A DNA stretch of 49,462 nucleotides from an uncultured bacterium (GCA_905215815.1 CAJMRN010000004.1:1-49462); one strand, 5' to 3'. Shown: positions 1 to 9,166, numbered from the stretch's first letter. The notes: generated by a model from the sequence alone, not told the origin. Numbers and translations are program-made.

Positions 1-247
1 ATGACCAGAAGGTCTATGCCTTGCCTTTTTCATGCCAACTTGTTCGCTCTGGACGGCGCTCGCTGGCGTTGCCGAAACATCGGCGTTGCCTTGGTCCAGA
101 TGTGGCACTTGGGGACGGTCCTTTTCGTCGGGGCCTACCGGCACATTGGGGGTTTGCGCCTTCCATGCATGACAGCCGTCTCTTTTATGTTTCCTTTAGC
201 CGTTGCTGCCTAGGATGGGGGTTAGTCGGTAGGAAGGGAGCGCCCGT
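1..247. other. Non-coding lead-in with no recognisable gene
   Basis: I see no convincing coding region here; the short open frames have no ribosome binding site or recognisable product. Around 101-124 there is a phrase (TGGCACTTGGGGACGGTCC) resembling half of the GGGGAC/GTCCCC palindromic repeats that recur elsewhere in the window. The last 20 bases carry the purine-rich ribosome binding site of the following ThrE-like gene. Confidence 0.5.
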
Positions 248-1816
248 ATGGACGATGTGAGCGAGCGTGCAATCGAAGAGGACATGCTCGATCAGTTCAA
301 TTACTTTGACGATGAGGATGAGGAGCTAATCGATCGTCGCGAGCCGGCATCGCTTGACTCATTTGATCTGGTCGATGAGGAACCCGACGAGGACGAGGGC
401 GAATCAGCGGAGCCCCCACGGTCTTCGCGCCTTGACTCGCTGCTTTCGAGAGCCCCCCTACACCACGGCGTTCGTGCCGGTGCGCTCCATATGAAAACTG
501 ACTGGCACCAGATCGTGACGGCAGGCGATGAGCTTGCCGTCGATGCGCCGCTCACCGATAAATCATCCATCATCTGCCGCACCGGCATGCTTATGCTGGC
601 AAGCGGAACAGGTGCCTGGCGCGTGCGCGATACCATGAATCGTGTTGCCGCTGTACTCGGCGTCACAATTCACGTCGACCTGAGTCTTCTGTCGTTTGAG
701 TGCACCTGCATCGAAGATGGCCACTGCTTTAACGAGGTTGTCAGCCTGCCCACGACGGGGGTCAATACTCATCGCATTTGGATGATGGAGAGCTTCTTAA
801 AGGAAATCGAGACATACGGCCGCCGGTTTACCGTGCACGAATACCACGAGATGCTCAAGACCGTTGAGAGCTCAAAGCCCGATTACGCTCCCTGGCAACA
901 GGGCCTTGCGGCGGCCTGTGCTTGCGGCGCCTTCGTCTTTTTGCTCGGCGGCGGCCCTATCGAGATGGCCTGCGCATTCGTAGGCGCTGGTGTCGGCAAC
1001 TTTGCTCGCTCCCATATTCTCAAGCAGGGCCTTGGCCAGTTTAGCGCGCTGACGATCGGCGTTGCGCTCGCTTGCGTTTCGTATCTGCTGGTATTGCTTG
1101 GCCTTGGCCAGGTCGTACCGGGGGCAATGTCGCACAAAGAAGGCTATATCGGCGCCATGCTCTTTGTGATTCCCGGCTTTCCCCTCATTACGGCAGGCCT
1201 TGACATCGCTAAGCTCGACATGCGAAGCGGTATCGAGCGTCTTTCGTATGCTGTGTCGATTATTGTGATGGCGACCCTCGTAGGCTGGATGGTTGCCGAG
1301 TGCGTGGGACTGGCGCCGGATGACTTCGCCCCGCTTGGTCTCTCACCGTTGGCTCTTACGCTCTTGCGCATACTGATGAGCTTTATCGGCGTATTTGGCT
1401 TCTCGGTTATGTTCAACAGTCCGGTAAAGATGGCAGCGGCGGCAGGGCTCATCGGCGCCGTGTCTAATACCTTGCGCCTTACGCTCGTCGATGCGCCGAC
1501 GCTGTTTCCCTTCTTGGGCCTGAGTGCGGGCATGCCTCCCGAGGCGGCTGCGTTTACCGGCGCGTTGGTATCGGGGCTGCTCGCGAGCTTAGCCGAAATC
1601 AAGCTCACCTACCCACGCATCGCCCTTACAGTGCCATCGATTGTCATTATGGTGCCGGGTTTGTATCTGTATCGCTCGATGTATTACATGTGCACCTTCG
1701 ACACGGTCAATATGCTCGGCTGGTTTGTGCGTGCAGTGCTCATCGTGGCGTTTTTGCCTGTTGGCCTGGGTGTGGCGCGCACCCTCACCGACCCTCGCTG
1801 GCGCCACACCAGCTAA
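248..1816 (+). CDS. Threonine/serine exporter family protein (ThrE-like, two-domain)
   Basis: This is an inner-membrane exporter of the ThrE/ThrP type, a family that exports L-threonine and L-serine. It has 522 residues. The first 80 or so are a strongly acidic, low-complexity cytoplasmic tail rich in Asp and Glu. A DUF1212-type region follows (about 95-340), with the family-like stretch around GMLMLASGTGAWRVRD and then several hydrophobic helices. A DUF3815-type membrane region (about 350-505) completes the protein. Many bacteria split these two halves into separate genes; here they are fused. The ATG at 248 follows AGGAAGGGAG at proper spacing. The gene stands alone, followed by a small hairpin. 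Family assignment is firm; the substrate is inferred. The acidic N-terminal tail is longer than usual, with no known role. Confidence 0.85.
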   Translation: MDDVSERAIEEDMLDQFNYFDDEDEELIDRREPASLDSFDLVDEEPDEDEGESAEPPRSSRLDSLLSRAPLHHGVRAGALHMKTDWHQIVTAGDELAVDAPLTDKSSIICRTGMLMLASGTGAWRVRDTMNRVAAVLGVTIHVDLSLLSFECTCIEDGHCFNEVVSLPTTGVNTHRIWMMESFLKEIETYGRRFTVHEYHEMLKTVESSKPDYAPWQQGLAAACACGAFVFLLGGGPIEMACAFVGAGVGNFARSHILKQGLGQFSALTIGVALACVSYLLVLLGLGQVVPGAMSHKEGYIGAMLFVIPGFPLITAGLDIAKLDMRSGIERLSYAVSIIVMATLVGWMVAECVGLAPDDFAPLGLSPLALTLLRILMSFIGVFGFSVMFNSPVKMAAAAGLIGAVSNTLRLTLVDAPTLFPFLGLSAGMPPEAAAFTGALVSGLLASLAEIKLTYPRIALTVPSIVIMVPGLYLYRSMYYMCTFDTVNMLGWFVRAVLIVAFLPVGLGVARTLTDPRWRHTS

Positions 1817-1821
1817 TTAGT

Positions 1822-1840
1822 CGTTGGGGACGTCCCAACG
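1822..1840. other. Small hairpin after the ThrE-like gene
   Basis: CGTTGGG and CCCAACG form a 7-bp stem around GACGT a few bases after the stop codon. There is no T-run, so it is a weak or Rho-assisted end signal at best. It resembles the GGGGAC/GTCCC repeat phrases elsewhere in the window. Confidence 0.4.
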
Positions 1841-1943
1841 GATCAACTGTGCCTCGCATCTCCATAAACTCAACGCTTACGAAGCGCGTGCCGTTCGTGT
1901 TAGGGTAGTTCCACCACATAAGTAGTCGCAGACGCACGTACCA

Positions 1944-1993
1944 CGGGCGGGCGAGATGAAGTTCCAACAGCTCCATCTTGCCCGCCCGTTTTT
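1944..1993 (+). terminator. Strong hairpin plus T-run upstream of the DUF2798 gene
   Basis: Arms of 15 nt (1944-1958 and 1974-1988, core CGGGCGGGC/GCCCGCCCG, one G-T pair) close a 15-nt loop and are followed by TTTTTG. It looks like an intrinsic terminator. It lies about 45 bp before the next start codon, so it may act as an attenuator for that gene as well as end upstream transcription. Confidence 0.7.
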
Positions 1994-2037
1994 GTTGCGT
2001 GGTGCCGCGGCGTAACACAGAAAGGATTTTTCCCTTT

Positions 2038-2631
2038 ATGCCTATCAACAAACGAGAGAGCCTGCTGTTCACCTTTATCATGTGCTTTTGCATGGTGCTC
2101 TGGATGAGCATCTACAACGTCGCCCTGCAGCATGGGGCCATCAACGGCGAGGTTGTTGCCGCCGCGTGGCTCGGCTTCCCCGTTGCCTACGTCTTTGCCA
2201 TGTGCTGCGACTGGTTTGTTGCCAGCCCGCTGGCCAAAGGTTTCGCATTTAAATTCCTGGTCACGCCGGGCAAGAGCTCGCCGCTTGCCATGACGCTCGC
2301 CGTCAGCTCCTGCATGGTCGTTCCCATGGTCATCATCATGTCGCTCTACGGCGCCTGCGAGGGCTTGTTCCATATGCCCGGCGGCCCGCTTGCCAATTTG
2401 CAGGCGCTGCCGATGATGTGGCTCGTCAACATTCCGCGCAACTTTATCATGGCCCTGCCCTGGAACCTGCTGGTGGCTGGTCCGGTTGCTCGCTTAGTCT
2501 TCCGCCGCGCTTTCCCCATGGGAACCGTCTTTGAAGAGCAGCATATGGAGCTCGTGCACATGCCGGGTGCTCCCATTGCCGAGGAGGTTGCCAACATTTC
2601 CGAGGGCATGGACGCCGAGCCTGCCTGCTAG
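2038..2631 (+). CDS. DUF2798 family membrane protein
   Basis: This 197-residue integral membrane protein has about four hydrophobic helices arranged as two similar halves. One half begins near residue 8 (LLFTFIMCFCMVLWMSIYN) and the other near residue 90 (around CMVVPMVIIMSLYG). That is the pattern of the DUF2798 family, whose function is unknown. I chose the ATG at 2038 because AGAAAGGA lies just upstream; the frame is open further 5', but that stretch runs through the terminator-like hairpin. It is a single gene with no obvious partner. The C-terminal 30 residues are acidic and polar. The family call is moderately confident. Confidence 0.7.
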   Translation: MPINKRESLLFTFIMCFCMVLWMSIYNVALQHGAINGEVVAAAWLGFPVAYVFAMCCDWFVASPLAKGFAFKFLVTPGKSSPLAMTLAVSSCMVVPMVIIMSLYGACEGLFHMPGGPLANLQALPMMWLVNIPRNFIMALPWNLLVAGPVARLVFRRAFPMGTVFEEQHMELVHMPGAPIAEEVANISEGMDAEPAC

Positions 2632-2729
2632 GCAACGCTCACAACCAGATCCCCAAATAGATCGGAGCGATTCCTTTTTTGTAGACGTTGTCGCGTGGCT
2701 CCGTGCGGAAAAGGTCCCAACGGTTAACA

Positions 2730-2780
2730 TATACTCCATATGGGTAAAGAGACCAAAGCGCTGCCGCGGGGCGGCGCTTT
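2730..2780 (+). promoter_or_regulatory. Probable clpC promoter -10 and leader hairpin
   Basis: TATACT at 2730-2735 is a plausible -10 element without a good -35. A GC-rich hairpin follows (AAAGCGC...GCGCTTT, 2755-2780), ending 37 bp before the clpC start. I found no CtsR, CIRCE or HAIR operator, so heat-shock control is not evident. Confidence 0.35.
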
Positions 2781-2817
2781 ACGTTTGAAAAAACTAGCTC
2801 GTCTAAGAGGAACTAGC

Positions 2818-5460
2818 ATGTTAGACCGTTTTACCGATCGCGCGCGTAAGGTCATGTCCATGGCCAAGCAAGAGGCGCTCGATCTACACTCAAATAAGGT
2901 GGGCACCGAGCACCTGCTGCTCGCACTCGCCAAGGAGGACGAGGGTATTGCTGCCGAGGCGCTGCGCTCGCTTGATATCTCCTACGACGACATCATGGAC
3001 ACCCTCAAGGAGGTCCAGACCACGGTTCCCGAGCCCAGCGAGGAGACCGAGGCTGCCAAGCTTGCCTTTACGCCGCTCGTCATCAGCGTGATGGAGCGTT
3101 CCTTCCGCGTGGCGCGCGAGAACAACCAGACGTATGTGTCGACCGAGCACCTGCTCATCGGCATCATCGAAGAGGGTAACGGCATGGCCATGGATATCCT
3201 CATGCGCCTGGGTGTGTCGTCTGCTTCTATCAAAAAGGCCATCGAAAAGCTCACTGCCAAGGATCAGGACAAGAAGCGTCCGCTCGCCGGAGCTGGCGCC
3301 GGTCGCCCCGGCGCGGGCCTGCCGTTCTTTAGCGGCTCGGACGCCTCGCAGCAAAAGGGGAGTGGCACCGATACGCTCAAGCAGTTCGCCACCAACCTCA
3401 CGCAAAAGGCGCGCGACGGCGAGCTCGATCCCGTGATTGGCCGCGAAAAGGAAGTCCAGCGCATGATGGAGATCCTTTCGCGCCGCACCAAGAACAACCC
3501 GCTTATCCTGGGCGACCCCGGCGTGGGCAAGACGGCCATCGTCGAGGGACTGGCGCAGCAGATTGCTGCCGGCAATGTGCCCGAGAACCTTATGAACCAG
3601 AATATCTGGACGCTCGATCTGCCGGGTCTTGTTGCGGGTGCCAAGTATCGCGGTGAGTTTGAGGAGCGCCTCAAGAACGTGATCCAGGAGGCAACCGAAG
3701 CCGACGACGTCATCTTGTTTATCGACGAGATGCACACCATCATCGGTGCCGGTTCTGCCGAGGGTTCCATCGACGCAAGCTCCATGCTCAAGCCCGTGCT
3801 CGCGCGCGGCGCTTTCCAGATCATCGGTGCCACGACGGCAGAGGAGTTCCGCAAGTACCTCACCAAGGATCCGGCCTTTGAGCGTCGCTTCCAGACCATC
3901 GATGTCGAGGAGCCGAGCGTCGAGGACACGGTCAAGATCCTGACCGCGCTCAAGCCGCGCTACGAGGAGCACCACCACGTGCGCTACACGCAGGGTGCCA
4001 TCGAGGCCGCCGCGAACCTCTCCAACCGCTACATCCAGGATCGCTTCCTGCCCGATAAGGCCATCGACCTCATCGACGAGGCCGGTGCTCGCGCCCGCAT
4101 CGCCGCCAACCGTGCGCCCGAGCCGGTGCGCGAGGCCGAGCATCGCGTCGAGGAGCTCAAGGCTGCCGCACAGGAGGCCGCCGAGAGCGACGACATGAAC
4201 AAGGCCGCCGAGATCACCGAGCAGCAGAAGGCCGCCGAGATTGAGCTCGCCGAGGCCAAGGCTGCCTGGACGGCCGAGCTCGACGCCAGCCCGCTCACCA
4301 TCGATGTCTCCCAGATTGCCGACATCGTGTCCGTGACCTCGGGCGTGCCGGTGTCCTCGCTCACCGAGAGCGAGAGCCGTCGCCTGCTGCAGGCCGAAAG
4401 CGTGCTCAAGACCCGCATTATCGGTCAGGATGAGGCCGTCGAGGCCGTTGCCAAGGCCGTGCGCCGCAGCCGCTCGCCGCTCAAGGACCCTCGCCGCCCC
4501 GGCGGCAGCTTTATCTTCCTGGGCCCCACCGGCACGGGCAAGACCGAGCTCGCCAAGACGCTCGCCGAGTATCTCTTTGGCAGCAAGGACGCGCTCATCA
4601 GCTTCGACATGTCGGAGTTTGGCAGCGAGTTCGAGGTCTCCAAGCTTATCGGTAGCCCTCCGGGTTACGTGGGTCACGACGAGGGCGGCCAGCTCACCAA
4701 GGCTGTTCGCCGTCATCCGTACTCGGTCGTGCTGTTCGACGAGATCGAGAAGGCGCACCCTGATATCTTCAACATCTTGCTACAGGTGCTGGAGGAGGGC
4801 CGCCTGACCGATAGCCAGGGCAAGACGGTCGATTTCCGCAACACCGTGATTATCATGACGTCCAACGTGGGCGCCCGCGAGATCGCGCAGGATGCGAGCG
4901 TGGGCTTTGGCACCACCGGCGAGCAGGGTCTCACGTCGAGCGAGATCCGCGGCCGTGCGATGGGCGAGCTCAAGCGCCTGTTCCGCCCCGAGCTGCTCAA
5001 CCGTATCGATGACATCGTGGTGTTCCAGAAGCTTTCGGGCGAGAACCTGACCAAGATCGCTCACCTGCTGGTGGACGACCTGCGCCAGCGCCTGATTGCC
5101 AACGGCATGAACATCAAGCTCACCGATGCGGCCTACGACAAGATTGTGGCCGAGGGCACCGACCTCACCAACGGTGCACGTCCGCTGCGCCGCGCTATCC
5201 AAAAGCTCATTGAGGATCCGTTGTCCGAGGAGCTGCTGGCCGGCGAGTGGGGCAGTGGCGATACCGTCCTGTGCGATGTGGCCGACGGCAAGTTTGTCTT
5301 TAGCCATGGTACGGGCGAGATCCCGGCACCGCGTCCGGCGGGCACGCTCGGTGGCGATACCGCTCCGGCAGCGCCGCACACCGGAAACGCTGCGCCTGTG
5401 AGTAGTGGCGTGACCTCGGGCCCCGGCGGTATGATGCAAGCTGGCTCCGGCGCGCTGTAG
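2818..5460 (+). CDS. clpC: ATP-dependent Clp protease ATP-binding subunit ClpC
   Basis: ClpC is a hexameric AAA+ unfoldase that feeds substrates to the ClpP protease in the cytoplasm. The product has 880 residues. It has two N-terminal Clp_N repeats (about 1-145), a Gly/Pro linker, and AAA domain 1 with Walker A GDPGVGKT near residue 232. A coiled middle domain rich in Glu, Lys and Ala follows (about 440-490). AAA domain 2 has Walker A GPTGTGKT near residue 569 and a typical ClpB_D2-small C-terminal region. The last 50 residues are a low-complexity Pro/Gly/Ala tail. The start at 2818 is preceded by AAGAGG and matches the usual ClpC N-terminus (MLDRFTDRARKV). The usual partners ctsR and mcsAB are not adjacent, so adaptor control probably differs from Bacillus. 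Confidence 0.95.
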   Translation: MLDRFTDRARKVMSMAKQEALDLHSNKVGTEHLLLALAKEDEGIAAEALRSLDISYDDIMDTLKEVQTTVPEPSEETEAAKLAFTPLVISVMERSFRVARENNQTYVSTEHLLIGIIEEGNGMAMDILMRLGVSSASIKKAIEKLTAKDQDKKRPLAGAGAGRPGAGLPFFSGSDASQQKGSGTDTLKQFATNLTQKARDGELDPVIGREKEVQRMMEILSRRTKNNPLILGDPGVGKTAIVEGLAQQIAAGNVPENLMNQNIWTLDLPGLVAGAKYRGEFEERLKNVIQEATEADDVILFIDEMHTIIGAGSAEGSIDASSMLKPVLARGAFQIIGATTAEEFRKYLTKDPAFERRFQTIDVEEPSVEDTVKILTALKPRYEEHHHVRYTQGAIEAAANLSNRYIQDRFLPDKAIDLIDEAGARARIAANRAPEPVREAEHRVEELKAAAQEAAESDDMNKAAEITEQQKAAEIELAEAKAAWTAELDASPLTIDVSQIADIVSVTSGVPVSSLTESESRRLLQAESVLKTRIIGQDEAVEAVAKAVRRSRSPLKDPRRPGGSFIFLGPTGTGKTELAKTLAEYLFGSKDALISFDMSEFGSEFEVSKLIGSPPGYVGHDEGGQLTKAVRRHPYSVVLFDEIEKAHPDIFNILLQVLEEGRLTDSQGKTVDFRNTVIIMTSNVGAREIAQDASVGFGTTGEQGLTSSEIRGRAMGELKRLFRPELLNRIDDIVVFQKLSGENLTKIAHLLVDDLRQRLIANGMNIKLTDAAYDKIVAEGTDLTNGARPLRRAIQKLIEDPLSEELLAGEWGSGDTVLCDVADGKFVFSHGTGEIPAPRPAGTLGGDTAPAAPHTGNAAPVSSGVTSGPGGMMQAGSGAL

Positions 5461-5485
5461 GGCGTGGCGACAATTTGATACGCTC

Positions 5486-5522
5486 AATCGAGGCGCTCTG
5501 GCAAGGGCGCCTCGATTTGTAG
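5486..5522 (+). terminator. Terminator of clpC
   Basis: AATCGAGGCGC and GCGCCTCGATT pair perfectly over 11 bp around a 10-nt loop, followed by TTTG. It sits 26 bp after the clpC stop. Confidence 0.75.
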
Positions 5523-5674
5523 AGCTGCGGTGATTGTGACCGTTACGCTATACGGTCCACCGTTAGCCGATGATGCGAGAACGCTCGGCGTTTTCGACTG
5601 GTTTATGCAAACGAAGTCTGGGAATATACAAGTCGCATGTCTTATTGTCTAACCAGTTGCGCCAAGGAGGCACC

Positions 5675-7132
5675 ATGGACTACAAGATCACCGGCTACGA
5701 GCCCGCCCAGCTGTTCCATTTCTTTGAGGAGGTCAGCGCGATTCCCCGCGGGTCTGGCAACGAGAAGGGCATCAGCGATTTCTTGGTTGCGTTTGCCAAG
5801 GAGCGCGGCCTCGATGTGTACCAGGACGAGGTCTACAACGTCATCATTCGCAAGTCCGCATCTGCCGGTGCCGAGAATGCCCCGACCGTGATGCTGCAGG
5901 GCCATATCGACATGGTGTGCGACAAGCTGGGCTCCGTTGAGCACGACTTTACGACCGATGGTATCGACCTGGTCGTCAAGGACGGCGTCCTCACCGCTAA
6001 CGGCACCACCCTGGGCGCCGACAACGGTATCGCCGTCGCGCTTATGCTTACCGTGCTCAACGACGATTCGATTGCTCATCCGGCCCTCGAGTGCGTATTC
6101 ACCACCGACGAGGAGACTGGCCTGGTCGGCGCCGAGACGCTCGACAAGTCCCAGATTAGCGCCCGCACCATGATTAACCTTGACTCCGAGGAAGAGGGCG
6201 TTGCCACCGTCAGCTGCGCCGGCGGCGTCGTCGTTACCTACACCTGCCCGATCGCGCGCGAGCATAAGACCGGTAGCACCCTCACGCTTGACATCTCCGG
6301 CCTGCTGGGCGGTCACTCCGGCAGTGATATCCACCTGGAGCGCGGCAACGGCAACCTCATCATGGCCCGCATCATCGACCGCCTGATGGTTGCCGGCGAG
6401 CCCGCCATCGTTAGCTTTAACGGTGGCACCAAGGACAACGCCATCAACCGTGAGTGCAAGGCCGAGCTGGTCTACGCCGACCACGCTGCCGCCGAGGCCG
6501 CGGCCCAGATCGCAAAGGACATCATCGCCGACGTCACCGCCGAGCTCGAGGTCTTCGACCCCGGCTTTACCTGCACCGTCGAGATTGCCGACGACACCGA
6601 GGTCGAGGCCATGGACCAGAAGTCTGCGCTTGCCCTCATCCGCGCTCTGCGTCTTGCCCCCAACGGCGTGATTCGCCGCAACGTCGCTACCGACGGCTCC
6701 GTCGAGGTGTCCTCCAACATCGGTGTGGTTGCCACTTCTGACGACGAGGTCAAGATCATGTTGTCCCCGCGCTCCTCGATCACCTCGCTGCAGAACGAGT
6801 TCAAGGACCGCCTGCAGACACTGGCCGATGTCCTGGGCTTCGACGCCAAGTTTGAGTTCGAGTATCCCGGCTGGAGCTATGCCGAGCATTCGCCGGTCCG
6901 CGACGTCTTTGTCGAGAGCTATCGCGAGCTCTTTGGCTCCGAGCTGCGCATCGAGTCCATTCACGCCGGCCTTGAGTGCGGCCTGTTTGCCGAGGCCCTG
7001 CACGGCCTGGACGCCATCGCCGTGGGCCCGACGCTCTCCGATGTCCACACCCCGGACGAGAGCATGGAGCTCGCTTCTGCCGAGCGCTTCTATGAGCTGC
7101 TCATCGACGTCCTCAAGCGCCTCGCTGCGTAA
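5675..7132 (+). CDS. pepD: Aminoacyl-histidine dipeptidase (PepD, peptidase M20C)
   Basis: This cytoplasmic zinc dipeptidase splits Xaa-His and other unspecific dipeptides, recovering amino acids from imported peptides. It has 485 residues, the usual PepD length. Visible M20 metal-site motifs are GHIDMV (about residue 76), GADNGIA (about 113), TDEETG with the catalytic Glu (about 143) and INLDSEEEG (about 167). The dimerisation (lid) domain lies in the middle. I chose the ATG at 5675, preceded by AAGGAGG; an open extension upstream lacks a ribosome binding site. It is monocistronic between the clpC terminator and its own terminator. Confidence 0.93.
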   Translation: MDYKITGYEPAQLFHFFEEVSAIPRGSGNEKGISDFLVAFAKERGLDVYQDEVYNVIIRKSASAGAENAPTVMLQGHIDMVCDKLGSVEHDFTTDGIDLVVKDGVLTANGTTLGADNGIAVALMLTVLNDDSIAHPALECVFTTDEETGLVGAETLDKSQISARTMINLDSEEEGVATVSCAGGVVVTYTCPIAREHKTGSTLTLDISGLLGGHSGSDIHLERGNGNLIMARIIDRLMVAGEPAIVSFNGGTKDNAINRECKAELVYADHAAAEAAAQIAKDIIADVTAELEVFDPGFTCTVEIADDTEVEAMDQKSALALIRALRLAPNGVIRRNVATDGSVEVSSNIGVVATSDDEVKIMLSPRSSITSLQNEFKDRLQTLADVLGFDAKFEFEYPGWSYAEHSPVRDVFVESYRELFGSELRIESIHAGLECGLFAEALHGLDAIAVGPTLSDVHTPDESMELASAERFYELLIDVLKRLAA

Positions 7133-7187
7133 AGGTTGCGCTAGCAGCAGTCTGAGCTACGTGCTAGCGGATTGCAAATGACATTAC

Positions 7188-7235
7188 GAGAGGGGGCATC
7201 CGAGCTTTTGCGACGGGTGCCCCCTCTCTTCTTTT
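7188..7235 (+). terminator. Terminator of pepD
   Basis: A 15-nt arm beginning GAGAGGGGGCATC pairs with a right arm ending GCCCCCTCTC and is followed by TTCTTTT. It separates pepD from the convergent hipA. Confidence 0.85.
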
Positions 7236-7259
7236 AAGAAATGGGAAATTGATTGGCGT

Positions 7260-8564
7260 CTAGCCCATATCCGCCTTGATGAGGTCGAGTGTGCGCTGGC
7301 AGTTTTCGCGGACGGGGCCGAGCATATGCTCGCGCAGGTTCGCCATGCCGGGCAGGTCGGCGTATTCGTCCATGACCTCTTCCATGCAAATGGGTACCTC
7401 GTAGGCGAGGTCCATCATGGTCGCAAAGCAAAACTTCTCGGATAGCCCGGCATCGGTAAGCGCCGCCTCCAGCGCGGGGTCGCCCATACCGTGGTATCGG
7501 CGGATAGCGCCTGGACCGATGCGCCCCACACGATTTTCGCCGCCAACGCTCATGGCGAGGCGCGCCCGGCGGCGCATGCGCTCATACGCCAAACCCGACG
7601 CGACATCGTACATACGAGCCATCATGGCTGCGCCGTCGTTTCCAAGGAGCAGGGAATAGTTTTTCGCGTGCGCATCCGGTGCGCCGATACTGGCGTTGAA
7701 GAACAGTATCTGCGTAAACAGATACAGGTTAAGTTGATGGTGGCTCGTATTTACGAGGAGCTCCTGAATATCGCGTGTGGTCGGGCCGCCGTCTGCCGTG
7801 TACTTTTGGGCGGGCATCACCCCAAGTGCCTGACAGAGGTCTTCTTGATGTAGACGCCTGATCGTTCCGTCTTTGACTTTCACGCGGTCATAGCGCTCAA
7901 CAATGAGGGCAGGTTCGTCCTCAAACATTCGATATTCGACGTTTGCCGTTGCGATACCGGCGCGCTGGGCGCTTTTCATGCAGACAAACTCATTGAGAGC
8001 CTCGAGTTTAAATCCGATAACGCCATTTTTTAAAATATGCGTCGTGGGCGAGGAGCCCATGCATTCGCACCAGCGGCCGTTTATGAACGCGAGCGCGAAC
8101 TTGCCCTGGTTGCCTCCAAGTGACCAACTTTCATCTAGACCCATCCACGATGCATCGCGGTCATCTCTGATCGACTTGAGACGGAGAGCAATTTCGTGGT
8201 CGTCTATAGGGCGGTATTCGCCAACGCAATGCAGGACGGCGTCGGCATCTTCTTCGGCACAAAACTGCACTCCGCCCGGACAGTCGAGTCCGATATGGCT
8301 GAGCAACGCAACGGGATTGTTGGGCCTAACGTCGAATTCGGCGGCAATCGCTTTTCGTTGGTCTTCGCTGTCGGGTAGAAGGCCAAACAGGTACGGATTC
8401 ATGACCTGTTGTCCGTATGTGCGATTCGATAGGGGTATGTTGGTCGATAGGGCTGGCCCGTCATAGTCATGATCGTAGGTAAAGCTGATAAGACCGTTCT
8501 CATCTTGCGTGAGCGTTCCCGCAGGCACGCCGCAAATAATGGTCCGAAGTGATGTTCTGGCCAT
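7260..8564 (-). CDS. hipA: HipA-family serine/threonine kinase toxin
   Basis: HipA toxins are kinases of the PI3/4-like fold; the best-known member phosphorylates glutamyl-tRNA synthetase and stalls translation. The product has 434 residues, typical for the family. The N-terminal Couple_hipA part (about 1-100) includes GLLPDSEDQR. A Gly-rich nucleotide loop (SLGGNQGKFAL) is near residue 155. RYDR lies near 227, HQEDLCQALG near 240, the catalytic loop GAPDAHAKNYSLLL near 300, and the metal-binding YDVASGL near 322. It follows hipB by 3 bases, so the two are translationally linked. It is likely held inactive by HipB and autoregulated through operators at 9053-9122. The cellular target is not known for this protein. 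Confidence 0.9.
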   Translation of the reverse strand: MARTSLRTIICGVPAGTLTQDENGLISFTYDHDYDGPALSTNIPLSNRTYGQQVMNPYLFGLLPDSEDQRKAIAAEFDVRPNNPVALLSHIGLDCPGGVQFCAEEDADAVLHCVGEYRPIDDHEIALRLKSIRDDRDASWMGLDESWSLGGNQGKFALAFINGRWCECMGSSPTTHILKNGVIGFKLEALNEFVCMKSAQRAGIATANVEYRMFEDEPALIVERYDRVKVKDGTIRRLHQEDLCQALGVMPAQKYTADGGPTTRDIQELLVNTSHHQLNLYLFTQILFFNASIGAPDAHAKNYSLLLGNDGAAMMARMYDVASGLAYERMRRRARLAMSVGGENRVGRIGPGAIRRYHGMGDPALEAALTDAGLSEKFCFATMMDLAYEVPICMEEVMDEYADLPGMANLREHMLGPVRENCQRTLDLIKADMG

Positions 8565-8567
8565 TGG

Positions 8568-9038
8568 CTATTTCCCTTCGGGCTTGGTTTGGCTAGATGC
8601 GTTTGCGGCAATCGAGACTCCGAGATTGGACATGGCGAAATCGGCGAAGACCTCGTCGTAGAGTGCGGATGTAAAGGGGACATCTGCAAGAGCCGGAATG
8701 GCGGTACTACGACGGTTGCGATGATGAGGACGTTGAGCGTGATGGCGCCTAGGGATGCTGCGAGGCAGCGGATTGGCATGCGGGGCGTCGACTGGTCGCT
8801 CGTTTTTCGCTTCGCCGATATCCCCTTGAGCGGCGAGTGCCAGTCCAAGAGCATTGAAAATCGTCAGCAACTTATCGAGCCGAATACCCGTAGCGTCGCC
8901 CAGCTCGAGCGATGCGAGCAGGCGCTCCGAAACACCGGCTTTTTTAGCGAGGGCCGCACGGGTGATTCCCTGCGACTCGCGTGCCTGGCGCACGTAGATG
9001 CCAGCTTGGCGCGGTGTGGTGATGGGAAGAGTATCCAC
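8568..9038 (-). CDS. hipB: HipB-like antitoxin / XRE-family repressor
   Basis: The 156-residue product has an N-terminal XRE helix-turn-helix (about residues 10-65: IYVRQARESQGITRAALAKK, then SERLLASLELGD). It is followed by a His/Arg/Pro-rich linker and a short C-terminal segment. Such proteins bind operators upstream of their own gene and sequester the HipA toxin. It is longer than E. coli HipB (88 residues); the extra 80 residues have no recognisable domain. The start at 9038 follows AGGAG in the leader. It heads the hipB-hipA operon, and three regularly spaced operator-like sites lie immediately upstream. Confidence 0.82.
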   Translation of the reverse strand: MDTLPITTPRQAGIYVRQARESQGITRAALAKKAGVSERLLASLELGDATGIRLDKLLTIFNALGLALAAQGDIGEAKNERPVDAPHANPLPRSIPRRHHAQRPHHRNRRSTAIPALADVPFTSALYDEVFADFAMSNLGVSIAANASSQTKPEGK

Positions 9039-9052
9039 GGCGATCTCCTAAC

Positions 9053-9122
9053 GTGCAGACTTTTGCATATCAGTATGACATGCAAAAGTCTGCACGAAAA
9101 GGCCTCATGCAAAACTCTGCAT
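9053..9122 (-). promoter_or_regulatory. Three phased hip operators and the hipBA promoter
   Basis: Three 16-bp sites share the pattern TGCA-N6-TGCA: 9053-9068, 9080-9095 and 9107-9122. Their starts are exactly 27 bp apart. The first two are perfect reverse complements of each other (16-bp arms, 11-bp spacer). On the minus strand a candidate promoter fits among them: TTTTCG (9095-9100), 17 bp, CATACT (9072-9077). The middle site then lies between -35 and -10, and the proximal one downstream of -10. Binding by HipB is inferred from position and symmetry. Confidence 0.75.
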
Positions 9123-9130
9123 AAGGCCTT
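9097..9130 (-). terminator. mntP terminator overlapping the distal hip operator
   Basis: Read on the minus strand, a 13-bp stem (9118-9130 with 9099-9111, one mismatch) closes a 6-nt loop and is followed by TTTTCG. It would end mntP transcription. The stem contains operator 3 of the hip locus, and the T-run doubles as part of the candidate hipB -35. Confidence 0.6.
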
Positions 9131-9166
9131 GTGCTGGCGTTGAGTTTTGAGCGATTGTGTTTGGCG

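Noticed and set aside
1..213. 70-codon frame at the window start
   Set aside because: No ribosome binding site can be seen and the product resembles nothing known; it contains a repeat-like phrase.
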